Positions 1 through 8,918 of a stretch of 64,000 bases of DNA are shown here, piece by piece. Source of the stretch: Arthrobacter echini (GTDB lineage: Bacteria > Actinomycetota > Actinomycetes > Actinomycetales > Micrococcaceae); contig NZ_SSWH01000007.1 in NCBI RefSeq assembly GCF_004803505.1, positions 124,001 through 188,000 on the forward strand. The letters are read 5' to 3'. A program made the translations under genes and the position numbers. The number at the start of each line of letters is the position of its first letter. Position 1 is the first letter of the stretch. The notes under the pieces are model-generated. The model had not been told where the DNA came from. It saw only the letters and a program-made list of their open reading frames with translations, and did not search any database.

Positions 1-289
1 TGTTCACCAGTACGTGGAGTGGTCCGCTGAAAGCGGCGGCGAACTCCCTGATGGATGCCAGGCTCGCCAGGTCGAGGATGCGCATCTCGACCTGATCGCT
101 GCCGGTCCGGGCGCGCACGCGTTTCTCGGCCTCGCGTCCGCGCTGTTCGTCGCGGCAGGCAAGCACCACCTGCGCTCCGGCGCGGGCGAGCCCGATCGAG
201 GTCTGGAGCCCGAGACCGCTGTTGGCGCCGGTGACCACCACCCGCATGCCGGTCAGGTCGCCGATCGCATCCGCTGTGAAGCCACTCAT
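1..289 (-). CDS. SDR family oxidoreductase (C-terminus beyond window)
   Basis: The N-terminal ~96 residues of a short-chain dehydrogenase/reductase; the rest lies off the left edge. The Rossmann nucleotide-binding motif TGANSGLG is at residues ~20-27, followed by the ACRDEQRG segment typical of retinol-dehydrogenase-like or WW-domain-oxidoreductase-like SDRs that use NADP(H), and the LDLASL segment that contacts the adenine. The ATG at 289 is preceded by GAGAGGAATTCG, a usable ribosome site. It lies downstream of, and on the same strand as, the marR-type gene. The substrate cannot be told because the catalytic YxxxK part is outside the window. Confidence 0.85.
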   Translation of the reverse strand, partial: MSGFTADAIGDLTGMRVVVTGANSGLGLQTSIGLARAGAQVVLACRDEQRGREAEKRVRARTGSDQVEMRILDLASLASIREFAAAFSGPLHVLVN

Positions 290-401
290 CGAATTCCTCT
301 CGCCTGGCACGCCCTGCCCGGACGGGTGCTGCCCGCCCGACGTCGAGGAACGCCGCCCGTACCAGCATAGGGTCGGGCGGGGAGCCGCTGCACGTCGATC
401 G

Positions 402-875
402 TCACCGGCCCAGGCGCGCGCTGATCCTGTCGGTCAGCGACTTCAGTTCTTCCATCTCGCCGGCGTCCAGGATCGGACCCAGCACCTCCTGGATACGATG
501 CACGTGGGCGGATCCGATGCGTCGCTGCAGTGCTCGTCCTTCATCCGTCAGGGCCACCTCGACCCCGCGCTGATCGCTCCGGGCCGGCCGCTTCTGCAGC
601 AGGTTCTTGGCCTCCAGGCGATCGACCATCCTGCTCAGACTCGGCTGGCTGATCAGCAGGTGATTGTTCAGTTCGTTCAGGCGGGTCCAGCCGGCGGGAC
701 GGCGGGTCAGATTGAACAGGACGTCGTACTCGGCGATCGGAAGCTCACCGAACGCGGGGTCCTGCCGGATGCGGCGCATCAGGGACACCTGTGCCCTGAA
801 GAGCGACTCCCAGGTCTCCGCCGACTGGCGCACCGACGGCGTACCGTCCTTCGGACTGTCCGGTTCAACCACCAT
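402..875 (-). CDS. MarR family transcriptional regulator
   Basis: Winged-helix repressor of the MarR type, 157 aa. The helix-turn-helix spans LNELNNHLLISQPSLSRMVDRLEAKNLL and the wing carries the family signature KRPARSDQRGVEVALTDEG (split here: KRPARSDQRG, VEVALTDEG). Two starts are possible: the ATG at 884 sits directly on the GGAGGAGG ribosome site, whereas the ATG at 875 has that site at 8-9 nt, so 875 is preferred. The gene follows the RND exporter gene by ~30 nt on the same strand, so it probably controls that exporter in response to a small lipophilic or phenolic ligand. The regulatory link is inferred from position only. Confidence 0.88.
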   Translation of the reverse strand: MVVEPDSPKDGTPSVRQSAETWESLFRAQVSLMRRIRQDPAFGELPIAEYDVLFNLTRRPAGWTRLNELNNHLLISQPSLSRMVDRLEAKNLLQKRPARSDQRGVEVALTDEGRALQRRIGSAHVHRIQEVLGPILDAGEMEELKSLTDRISARLGR

Positions 876-906
876 GTCCGACATCCTCCTCCTTCGATCC
901 GCTTCG

Positions 907-3900
907 TCAGGCCGCACCGGCGGCAGTGCGTCGCAGGGCACGGTCCTCGCGGCGGCCCTCCACGAGCCTGTAGAGCACCGGAACGAGGATCAGCGTCAGC
1001 GCCGTCGACGAGATGAGCCCCCCGATGACGACGACGGCCAGCGGCCGGGAGATGAATCCACCCTCACCGGTCAGTCCCAGTGCCATCGGGATGAGCGCGA
1101 AGATCGTGGCGAGGGCCGTCATCAGGATGGGGCGCAGCCTGCGCCGTGCTCCCTCGCGGATGGCCTCCGCGACCCGCAGTCCGGGGACACCGTCCCGCGG
1201 CAGCCGGTACTGGTTGATCAGGTCGATGAGCACGATCGCGTTGGTGACCACGATACCGACGAGCATCAGCATGCCGATCAGCGACGGAAGACCGAGCGGG
1301 ATCCCCGTGATCAGCAGCAGTGCGATCGCACCCGTCGCGGCGAACGGGATGGACACCAGCAGGATCAGCGGCTGCACCAGGCTCTTGAAGGTCGCCACCA
1401 TGATCACGTAGACAATGGCGATGGCAGCCCAGAGCGCGAGGAACAACTGCCCGAAGGACTCGGCCTGCTCGGCCGTCGCCCCGCCGACGGTGGCTTCGGC
1501 GCCGTCGGGCAGGTCGATGCCCTCGAGCCGGTCCGTCACGGCGGTCGACAGCGTGCCGAGGTCGTCGTCGACGGGAGTGATCGATACCCGTGCGGTGCGC
1601 TCACCGTCGGAGCTGGTGATCGTGAGCGGAACCTCGACCTCCTCGACCGAGGCGACATCCGTGAGGGGAATGGGCCCCTGGGCTGTAGGCAGCTGGAGCG
1701 TGCGCAACTGCTCCAGGCTCGTGATCTCCGTGCCCTCGCCGACCAGGACCGGGAAGTCGTCGGCGTTGAAGCGGACGCTCCCGGCCGGAATGGGGCTGAT
1801 GCTCCCTCCGAGCAGTGCTGCGATCTGTCCCTCGGTCAGGCCGGCTTCGACGGCTGCCGCACGATCGACGTCGATCTGGACCTGGGGCTGGGCCGCCGAG
1901 AGGTTGCTCGTGATCTCTCCGGTGCCGTCGAGGCCTTCCATTCCCTCGAGGACGGCGGCATTGGCGGCGTCGAGGGAATCGGGGTCGGGGGCGGTGATGT
2001 CGATGTCGATGGTGCTCGCGATGCCCAGGCCGCCCTCCTGGCCCGCCACCGTGATCTCACCGGCTCCCTCGAGCTCGTCGAGTTCCGCGCGGATCGAGTC
2101 CTGCAGCGCTTCCTGGTCGGCCTCCTCGTCCGTGATGACGGTGAAGGATGCGACGGACGACCCGCTCGAGAACTGGGCGGCGAAACCACCCTGGGCGTTG
2201 CCGATGGTCAGCTGCACGTCCTGGACCTGCGGATCATCCGCCAGGATCTCCTCCGTCCGGCTCGCCGCCTCCTCCGTGGTCGCGAGACTGGATCCTGCCG
2301 GGAGTCGCTGCGTGATGGACAGGGAGTTCTGTCCGGACCCGCCCAGGAGGTTCGTCGGCAGGAACGGCACCATTGCTGCCGTGGCGCCGAGGACGATCAG
2401 TGCCGCGACCAGGGTGATGACGGGGTGGCGCTGGGTCGTGGTCAGGATCGGCAGATATCCGCGCTGGAGCACGGACGGCCGGTCCGCGGGCGCTGCCTCG
2501 TGGGCCCCGTCGTCCTGGGCGTCGGCGGAGTGGCGCCCATGATGCGAGGCCGATACCGCTGTCGCTGCGGCCGGTTCCGCCGATGCTGCGGGCGCTTCTG
2601 CAGGGGAGGAGGTCGACCGCGGGGAGGATGTCCGCGGCAGGATCCAGTACGCCAGTACCGGGATGATGGTCAGGGAGACCGCGAGCGAGGCCAGCAGTGC
2701 TATGCCCGTGGTCACCGCGAAGGGCCGGAAGAGCTCGCCGGCCAGGCCGCCCACGAAACCGATGGGCGCGAAGACGGCCACGGTGGTCAGCGTCGACGCG
2801 GTGATGGCGCCGGCGACCTCGCGGACCGCGGTGAGGATGGCCTGCCGCTTCTCCTCCCCGTATCCGAGGTGGCGCTTGATGTTCTCGATCACCACGATCG
2901 AGTCGTCGACGACACGGCCGATGGCGATGGTCAGCGCCCCGAGCGTGAGCAGATTCAGCGAATAGCCCGCGACGGAGAGCCCGATGAATGTGATGAGCAG
3001 GGACAGGGGGATCGAGATCGCGGTGACGATCGTGGAGCGTACCGAGAGCAGAAAGATGAGGATCACGAGCACGGCGAAACCGAGCCCGAGGATCCCCTCC
3101 GTCGTCAGGTCGTCGATGCTGCTCTCGATGAACGGCGCCTGGTCGAAGACCACCGTGATGTCGGCAGCGTTGCCGAGCTCCGCCTCGAGCTCGGGGACGA
3201 GGTCCGTGATCTGCTGGGAGATCTGCACGGTGTCGCCGTCGGGCACCTTCGTCACGGTCAGTGCGAGGGTCTCGACGCCGTTGGTACGCGTGATCGAGGT
3301 GGGGGCATCGTCGGCCAGCGACACGTCGGCGACCTCGCCGATCGTCACGATCGGTGCGGGCGCGGGTGCGGGCTCGGGATCTGCCGGGAGCTCGGGTACC
3401 CCGGACGGCGGCACCGCTGGGGAGTCCGGGGTACCCGTGTCGGGCGCGGCCGGCGGCGTGCCGGCGTCGCCGGAGGGACTCCCCGATTCCGCGGGCAGGA
3501 CCGGCAGCGCCGCGATGTCCTCCAGCGACCCGATCCGGCTGCCCGCCTGGATGGTCAGGGAGCGGGGGTCGTCCTCGAGGGTACCTACCGGGAACAGAGC
3601 ACCGTTGTCCTCGAGCGTGCTGGTGAGATCACCGACGGTCAGTCCCGCGTCCTCGAGGGCGCCGTCACGGGGCAGGATCGCGACGTGCTGGGTGCTGCCG
3701 CCGGAGATGTCCGCGGTTCTGACGCCCTCGATCTTCTGCAGGCGGGGGACCGTGAGCCGCGCGAGGTCGCCGTTGAGCTCGCTGAGGGACTCGTCCGAGG
3801 ACACGGCCATGAAGACGATGGGCAGGTCGTTGACGCTGCCCGCCAGTGACTGGGGCTCGACGCCGTCGGGCAGTGCCGGCCGGACAGCCGAGATGGCCCG

Positions 3901-4230
3901 GTCCACCTGGGCGCGTGCCCGGTCCAGGTCCGTTCCGTACACGAAGACGAGATTGACCGTCGAGACGCTGGTGCGGGACGTCGACGTCGAGGATTCAAGA
4001 CCCTCCACTCCGCTGAGCGCGGCCTCCAGCGGTTCGCTGACCTGCTGGTCGAGGTATTCCGGCGATGCTCCTGTCACGGTGGAGAGCACCGTGATCTGGG
4101 GGAACTCCAGTGAGGGGATGAGTTCCTGTTTGAGTGACCCGAGCGTGATGAACCCGAAGACCGACGCCAGGATCGTGATGAGCGCGATCAGGGCGCGATT
4201 GGCAAGGGATAGCTGAGCCAGACGGAACAA
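907..4230 (-). CDS. RND-type efflux permease (AcrB/SwrC family)
   Basis: A proton-driven exporter of 1107 aa in the cytoplasmic membrane. It shows the duplicated RND layout: TM1 at ~10-30, a large extracytoplasmic loop, and a TM block from ~375 carrying GRVVDDSIVVIENI; the Asp pair at 442-443 matches the proton-relay Asp residues of AcrB. The second half repeats this with GIVVTNAIVLIDLINQYR near the C-terminus. A Pro/Ala/Gly-rich insert (~258-293) in the first loop and a low-complexity cytoplasmic linker at ~540-595 are unusual but common in actinobacterial members. Translation probably begins at a TTG (4230) behind AAGGCAGG. No membrane-fusion protein or outer-membrane partner is nearby, as expected for a monoderm. 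Substrates may be drugs, lipopeptides or lipids. Confidence 0.9.
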   Translation of the reverse strand: MFRLAQLSLANRALIALITILASVFGFITLGSLKQELIPSLEFPQITVLSTVTGASPEYLDQQVSEPLEAALSGVEGLESSTSTSRTSVSTVNLVFVYGTDLDRARAQVDRAISAVRPALPDGVEPQSLAGSVNDLPIVFMAVSSDESLSELNGDLARLTVPRLQKIEGVRTADISGGSTQHVAILPRDGALEDAGLTVGDLTSTLEDNGALFPVGTLEDDPRSLTIQAGSRIGSLEDIAALPVLPAESGSPSGDAGTPPAAPDTGTPDSPAVPPSGVPELPADPEPAPAPAPIVTIGEVADVSLADDAPTSITRTNGVETLALTVTKVPDGDTVQISQQITDLVPELEAELGNAADITVVFDQAPFIESSIDDLTTEGILGLGFAVLVILIFLLSVRSTIVTAISIPLSLLITFIGLSVAGYSLNLLTLGALTIAIGRVVDDSIVVIENIKRHLGYGEEKRQAILTAVREVAGAITASTLTTVAVFAPIGFVGGLAGELFRPFAVTTGIALLASLAVSLTIIPVLAYWILPRTSSPRSTSSPAEAPAASAEPAAATAVSASHHGRHSADAQDDGAHEAAPADRPSVLQRGYLPILTTTQRHPVITLVAALIVLGATAAMVPFLPTNLLGGSGQNSLSITQRLPAGSSLATTEEAASRTEEILADDPQVQDVQLTIGNAQGGFAAQFSSGSSVASFTVITDEEADQEALQDSIRAELDELEGAGEITVAGQEGGLGIASTIDIDITAPDPDSLDAANAAVLEGMEGLDGTGEITSNLSAAQPQVQIDVDRAAAVEAGLTEGQIAALLGGSISPIPAGSVRFNADDFPVLVGEGTEITSLEQLRTLQLPTAQGPIPLTDVASVEEVEVPLTITSSDGERTARVSITPVDDDLGTLSTAVTDRLEGIDLPDGAEATVGGATAEQAESFGQLFLALWAAIAIVYVIMVATFKSLVQPLILLVSIPFAATGAIALLLITGIPLGLPSLIGMLMLVGIVVTNAIVLIDLINQYRLPRDGVPGLRVAEAIREGARRRLRPILMTALATIFALIPMALGLTGEGGFISRPLAVVVIGGLISSTALTLILVPVLYRLVEGRREDRALRRTAAGAA

Positions 4231-4280
4231 GAGGAACCTGCCTTAGGTGCTGACGGTGGCCTGGCCGGCTCCGCCGCGAG

Positions 4281-5774
4281 TTACTTGAGTTTGAGGACCG
4301 AATTGGTCAGCGACTGGACTTCTGCGGCCAGGCTCCGATTGTCGTTGAGTTTGACGCCGTACCCGGGCAGCATCTCCTTGAGCTTGGGCTCCCAGGCGGA
4401 GAAGTTGCGGGGGAAGCATCGCTTCAGGAGTTCCACCATGATCGGTGCGGCCGTGGAGGCTCCCGGCGAGGCGCCGAGCAGGGCGCCCACCGATCCGTCC
4501 GAGGAGGTGATGACCTCGGTGCCGAACTGCAGGATGCCGCCCTTCCCGGGCGCCTTCTTGATGACCTGTACACGCTGGCCGGCGGTGATCAGTTCCCACT
4601 CGTCGCCGTCCGCCGACGGGATGAACGCGTTGAGGGCCTCGTTCTTCGCGTCGCGGTTCTTGAGCACCTCGGTGACCAGGTACTTCGTGAGGGCCACATT
4701 GTCCTTGGCGACCGCGAGCATGGGGACGAGGTTCGACGGACGGATGGACCCGGGAAGATCGAGGTACGAGCCCTCCTTCAGGAACTTGGTGGAGAAACCG
4801 GCGTAGGGGCCGAAGAGGAGGGAGCGCTCGCCGTTCACAAAGCGCGTGTCCAGGTGCGGTACGGACATCGGGGGAGCCCCGACGGACGCCTGCCCGTACA
4901 CCTTCGCATCATGCTGATCGACGATCCCGGGATTCGTGCTGCGCAGGAACTGACCCGAGACGGGGAAGCCCGCGAATCCCTTGCCCTCCGGGATGCCACT
5001 GCGCTGCAACAGGTGGAGGGCGCCCCCACCGGCGCCGATGAAGAGGAACCTGGTGGTGACCGTGGTGGTCTCGCCCGAGGCCCTGTCCTTGACCTTCACG
5101 TCCCAGCGTCCGTCGGAGGCACGCTCGACGTCGAGCACGTCGAAGCCGAAGTGGAGATCGACGCCCGTCCCCTCCAGGTAGCTGGTGAGCTGGCGTGTGA
5201 GGGAGCCGAAGTCGACGTCGGTGCCGCCCTCCACACGGGAGGCCGCAACCGGCTGCGACGGGTTGCGTCCCTTCATCAGCAGCGGAGCCCACCCGGCGAT
5301 GGTGTCCTGGTCCTCGCTGAACTCCATCGTGCTGAACAGCGGTTGCGGCTTGAGCGCCTCGTGGCGTCTGCGCAGGTAGTCCGCGTTCGCCTGACCCCAG
5401 ACGAAGCTCATGTGGGGGACCTGGTTGATGAAGGTACGGGGATCGCCCACGTGTCCCTCGGACACCATGTGGCTCCAGAACTGGCGTGAGACCTGGAACT
5501 GCTCGTTGATGGCGACGGCCTTGGCGGGATCCACGGAGCCGTCCGGACCGGCGGGGGAGTAGTTCAGCTCACACAGTGCGGAGTGCCCGGTACCCGCGTT
5601 GTTCCAGGGGTCGGAGCTCTCGAGGCCGACGACGTCGAGCCGTTCGAACAGGGAGATGTCCCACTCGGGCTGGAGCTGACGGAGGAAGGACCCGAGTGTG
5701 GCGCTCATGATGCCGCCGCCGATCAGGACGACGTCGGTTGTCCTGGCGGGGGTGCCCTGCTTGTTCTTGATCAA
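4281..5774 (-). CDS. mqo: Malate:quinone oxidoreductase
   Basis: FAD-dependent, membrane-associated enzyme that oxidises L-malate to oxaloacetate and passes electrons to the quinone pool. At 497 aa it is full length for Mqo. The FAD-binding [10 protein letters not shown] is at residues ~18-27, followed by the family-specific [21 protein letters not shown] segment (written in parts: [21 protein letters not shown]). A C-terminal [11 protein letters not shown] closes the flavin site. The best start is TTG at 5774, preceded by GGAGAG at good spacing; no in-frame ATG is close by. It lies 50 nt upstream of the RND exporter gene on the same strand, but there is no functional reason to link the two. 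Confidence 0.95.
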   Translation of the reverse strand: MIKNKQGTPARTTDVVLIGGGIMSATLGSFLRQLQPEWDISLFERLDVVGLESSDPWNNAGTGHSALCELNYSPAGPDGSVDPAKAVAINEQFQVSRQFWSHMVSEGHVGDPRTFINQVPHMSFVWGQANADYLRRRHEALKPQPLFSTMEFSEDQDTIAGWAPLLMKGRNPSQPVAASRVEGGTDVDFGSLTRQLTSYLEGTGVDLHFGFDVLDVERASDGRWDVKVKDRASGETTTVTTRFLFIGAGGGALHLLQRSGIPEGKGFAGFPVSGQFLRSTNPGIVDQHDAKVYGQASVGAPPMSVPHLDTRFVNGERSLLFGPYAGFSTKFLKEGSYLDLPGSIRPSNLVPMLAVAKDNVALTKYLVTEVLKNRDAKNEALNAFIPSADGDEWELITAGQRVQVIKKAPGKGGILQFGTEVITSSDGSVGALLGASPGASTAAPIMVELLKRCFPRNFSAWEPKLKEMLPGYGVKLNDNRSLAAEVQSLTNSVLKLK

Positions 5775-5885
5775 GAGTCTCTCCAGTCACGAGGTACTAG
5801 CAGACAAAGCGTAGCCTCTGGCGGTGACCTTGTTTAAATCATCCCATGCACCCCGTGAGCAGGCCACGGAGCACAGCGGCGGGTC

Positions 5886-7604
5886 TCACCCGGAGGGCGC
5901 CGGTTCCGGTTCCACGTCGGCAAGATCGATCCTGTTGAAGACCTCGTGCATGACGGGACTCACGGGGTAGCTCAGAACGCGTGGACTCATCGCCAGAGCG
6001 GACACGGGCAGGGCCAGCGGTACGGCGGGAAGCCGGTCGGAGATCTGCGCGCTGATGTCGGCATAGGCATCCCGGCGCTCCTGGCCGGCAGGAAGACCGC
6101 GCGCGCGGGTGATCTTGCTCACCAGCTGTGGGTCGTCGTAGGCGAACTCGTCGCTGTAGGTGCCGAAGAGATCGCCGGTGAAGTTGTCCGGATCCTGATA
6201 GGTGCCACTCCAGCCCAGGAGGTGGAACGCCCGGTCGCCCGGCTGCTGGACGGCGTCGACGTACCCCTCGCCCCAGTCGATCGGCACCGGCCGGATGTTG
6301 AAGCCCGCCGCCACGAGCTGCCTGCTCAGCTCGGCGTATGCCTTCTCGGGCGAGGGCAGGTAGGGCCGGGAAACGGAGCGCGGGTAGTAGAAGGGAAGCT
6401 CCCTGCCGTCGTAACCGGCGTCGTCGAGCAGGTCCCTGGCGAGCTCGGGATCATAGGAGTAGTCGGTGACGGTCTCAGTGCTGATACCGAGCTTCTCGGG
6501 AAGGAACTGCGCGGTGCTCCTCGTCCCGTCGAGGAACCGGCCCTCGATGAGCGCCGGCTTGTCGATCGCGTGCGCCACGGCCTGGCGGAAGAGCGGGTCG
6601 TCCACACCGGGGAAGTCCTGGTTCATCCCGAGATACAGCACCGAGTAAGGATCCCGCTGGAGGAACTGGAAGCCGTTGCGGGCCAGGTCCACGGCGCTGT
6701 CGACGGAGATGAAGTCGTAGCCATCGATGCGCCCGGAGGTGAGGGCACGTGCGCGTGAGTTTGCATCGGGGATGGTGGTGAAGACCACGCGGTCCACCTC
6801 GCCGCGCTCGCCCCAGTAACCGTCGAAGGAGTCGAGTCGCACCTCACCGGGTTGCCAGGACACGAGTTCGAACGGTCCGGTGCCCACCGGCGCTGTGGCG
6901 AATCCCGAGGTGGGAACGCCGCTCCTGCTCGGGTTCAGCTCCCCCGTCCGGTTCGCGGTGAAGGCGGCGGGGGAGCCCATGGCGAAGCCAGGGGCAGCCA
7001 GCGCAGGGATCAACGAGGTCGTTCGGCGGGCGAGCTGGAGGGTGAGCGTGTACTGCGATGTCGCCGTGCACCCCTCGTAGAGGCTCAGCTCGGGCTGGTC
7101 CGAGAATGCCCTGAAGACTCTCTCGAAGGCCAGCAGCGGTCCATCCTGCCGGGCAGCAGGGGGCAGGGTGTACCAGCGATCGAAGTTCGCGCAGACGGCA
7201 GCTGCATCGAAGGGTTCTCCGTCCTGGAAGAGAACGTCCTCCCGGAGTGTGAACTCGTACGTCCGACCGCTGTCGCGCTCTTCCCATGACTCGGCGAGGA
7301 GGGGCGTGGGCTCGGAGGTGAGCGGGTCGACGCCGACCAGGCCCTCCATCAGCTGGCGTGTCACGCGGTACGACTCGGTGTCGTTCGCGAGCGCGGGATC
7401 GAGGGTGAACGGATCAGCGGCCGCACCGAACGTGAAGGTTCCCGGATCGCCTGCGGCCGAGCTGCTGGCGACCGGCTGCGGCGAGACCTCCGCCGCGGTG
7501 CACGACACGAGGGCGAGGGAGGCAACCAGCGCGGCTCCGGTCAGGACCCGGCCCGGGGAACGCCCCGCACGGTGCCCGGGACAGCGCGCGGCAGCAGTGT
7601 TCAC
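5886..7604 (-). CDS. ABC transporter substrate-binding lipoprotein, family 5 (DppA/OppA type)
   Basis: Extracytoplasmic solute receptor of 572 aa from the peptide/nickel/opine-binding family. The GTG at 7604 gives a short basic N-terminus, a hydrophobic segment and the lipobox LVSC, so the protein is a lipid-anchored receptor. The SBP_bac_5 domain follows: FGAAADPFTLDPALANDTES, LLAESWEERDSGRTYEFTLR and LGMNQDFPGVDDPLFRQAVA are typical strings. An upstream extension in the same frame to 7739 would place the signal peptide internally and is rejected. No permease or ATPase genes adjoin it, so it is an orphan receptor or uses a transporter encoded elsewhere. The ligand is not evident; di- or oligopeptides are the usual cargo. 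Confidence 0.88.
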   Translation of the reverse strand: MNTAAARCPGHRAGRSPGRVLTGAALVASLALVSCTAAEVSPQPVASSSAAGDPGTFTFGAAADPFTLDPALANDTESYRVTRQLMEGLVGVDPLTSEPTPLLAESWEERDSGRTYEFTLREDVLFQDGEPFDAAAVCANFDRWYTLPPAARQDGPLLAFERVFRAFSDQPELSLYEGCTATSQYTLTLQLARRTTSLIPALAAPGFAMGSPAAFTANRTGELNPSRSGVPTSGFATAPVGTGPFELVSWQPGEVRLDSFDGYWGERGEVDRVVFTTIPDANSRARALTSGRIDGYDFISVDSAVDLARNGFQFLQRDPYSVLYLGMNQDFPGVDDPLFRQAVAHAIDKPALIEGRFLDGTRSTAQFLPEKLGISTETVTDYSYDPELARDLLDDAGYDGRELPFYYPRSVSRPYLPSPEKAYAELSRQLVAAGFNIRPVPIDWGEGYVDAVQQPGDRAFHLLGWSGTYQDPDNFTGDLFGTYSDEFAYDDPQLVSKITRARGLPAGQERRDAYADISAQISDRLPAVPLALPVSALAMSPRVLSYPVSPVMHEVFNRIDLADVEPEPAPSG

Positions 7605-7696
7605 GGGCGGATTCTCCGATGGGCATGGTGGCTGAAGACCCCAGTGTAGGTGATGGCTCTGATCATTCAGCCCTGCGACGCAGGGGTCCGTCCGAC

Positions 7697-7733
7697 GACG
7701 AACCCCCTCTTCGCGCGGATGAGGGGGTTCGTC
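7697..7733. terminator. Perfect 13-bp hairpin downstream of the fasciclin gene
   Basis: GACGAACCCCCTC and GAGGGGGTTCGTC are exact inverted copies separated by an 11-nt loop. The hairpin lies 3' of the fasciclin gene and 5' of the substrate-binding-protein gene (both minus strand). There is no run of T after the stem, so it would be an actinobacterial tail-less terminator or an mRNA-stabilising hairpin. Confidence 0.55.
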
Positions 7734-7781
7734 ATACATCCCTGGACCGCGTTAGAGGTTCGGACCAGGGAAACCGGTGGA

Positions 7782-8516
7782 CTAGCTCGTGGGGGGCATC
7801 AGAACCGCGTCGATGAGGTAGACGACGGCATTGGAGGTCTGGACGCCTCCGCAGACGACACTGGCATCATTGACCATGAGCTCGTCCCCGGAACCGCTGA
7901 CCTCGACATCCTCGCCCTGGAGTGTGGTCTGGGTGGTTCCCTCTATGTCGGCGGGCTGGATCATGCCCTCGACGACGTGGTACGTCAGGATGTTGTTCAG
8001 GCCCTCGGTGTCGGTCTCCAGTTCCGTGACGGTCTCTTCCGGCAGTGCCTCGAAGGCCGAGTCGACCGGAGCGAAGACCGTGAACTCGCCGCTGTTGAGG
8101 GTGTCGACGAGATCGACATCGGGATTGATGCCACCGGAGATGGCGGCCGTGAGCTGGCTGAGGATCGGATTGTTGGACGCTGCATCGGCGACGGGAGCGA
8201 GTGCCATCCCGTCAACGGAGGCATCACCTTCCGGATTCTCGGCTGCATAGTCATCGCAGCCCGGGCCCACGAGGTTCGCTGCGGGATCCATCATGGCGTC
8301 GGCGGAGGCCGACGGCTCCATGCCGGCCATCCCGGTCTCCGTTGGCATGCTGCTCTCGGGAGCCATGGAGGTCTCCGGAGCCATGCTGGTCTCGCTGGCC
8401 ATGCTGGTCTCGGCGGCATCGGATGCCGTGTCGTCCCCACCGCAGCCTGCAAGGCCGAGCATCGAGATTGCGGCGATTCCGAGGATCGAGAGATTCCTGC
8501 GCTGTGTGGTTGCCAT
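7782..8516 (-). CDS. Fasciclin (FAS1) domain lipoprotein, MPB70/MPT83-like
   Basis: Secreted surface protein of 244 aa. A signal peptide ends in the lipobox LAGC, followed by GGDD and a ~35-residue low-complexity linker built from a repeated S-M-A-x-E-T/S-S motif ([24 protein letters not shown]). The single C-terminal FAS1 domain contains the H1 box [15 protein letters not shown] and the H2 box LTYHVVEG, and ends with [15 protein letters not shown]1 domains mediate adhesion or ligand binding at cell surfaces. Of three close Met codons, ATG 8516 is favoured because GGAGG lies 8 nt upstream. Function in this organism is unknown. Confidence 0.9.
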   Translation of the reverse strand: MATTQRRNLSILGIAAISMLGLAGCGGDDTASDAAETSMASETSMAPETSMAPESSMPTETGMAGMEPSASADAMMDPAANLVGPGCDDYAAENPEGDASVDGMALAPVADAASNNPILSQLTAAISGGINPDVDLVDTLNSGEFTVFAPVDSAFEALPEETVTELETDTEGLNNILTYHVVEGMIQPADIEGTTQTTLQGEDVEVSGSGDELMVNDASVVCGGVQTSNAVVYLIDAVLMPPTS

Positions 8517-8699
8517 GTTCATTTCCTCCATAGATGCGACCCGGCGGCTGCCGGCGGCCCGTGACGTGCGGTGGAACACATCGTGACGATGTCTCACAGC
8601 TCATTCGGGTGATCGACGCCGGCGGATGGGTTCAGGAACGCAGAAAGAGAAAAATCGTCGGAGCACGTGGTGCCGACGAGGAACAGGTAGTCACTACTC

Positions 8700-8828
8700 A
8701 TGCAGGAGGCATCGTCGCGGATCTACTGTGCGTTCATGACGTACTCGGAGCACAAATGCCAATGCTGTGGCGAGGAATCGGACGCCGTGTTCTGCGAGGA
8801 GTGCCGGGCGGACCACGCGGACTGCTGA
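8700..8828 (+). CDS. Small cysteine-rich (zinc-ribbon-like) protein
   Basis: A 42-codon frame not otherwise explained, encoding KCQCCGEESDAVFCEECRADHADC at its C-terminus (in parts: KCQCCGEESD, AVFCEECRADHADC). The CxCC-x10-CxxC-x6-C spacing resembles a minimal treble-clef or zinc-ribbon knuckle. An alternative start is the ATG at 8736 (30 aa). Neither start has a good ribosome site, so the reading frame is chosen by its Cys pattern rather than initiation signals. It stands between the fasciclin gene (divergent) and the end of the sugar-permease gene. Could be a chance frame. Confidence 0.35.
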   Translation: MQEASSRIYCAFMTYSEHKCQCCGEESDAVFCEECRADHADC

Positions 8829-8918
8829 CCCGGGAGCGGGGAAGCGGACGGGAGCGACGCCGGTGATCGTGATCCGGCTCGAGCGGACGCGCCGCCGCAC
8901 TCGGCAGCAGCGGGTGCA

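Noticed and set aside
664-3849. A 1061-codon plus-strand frame opposite the RND exporter gene
   Set aside because: Composed of Arg/Gly/Asp-rich sequence typical of the antisense of a GC-rich gene; the minus-strand frame encodes a recognisable exporter.
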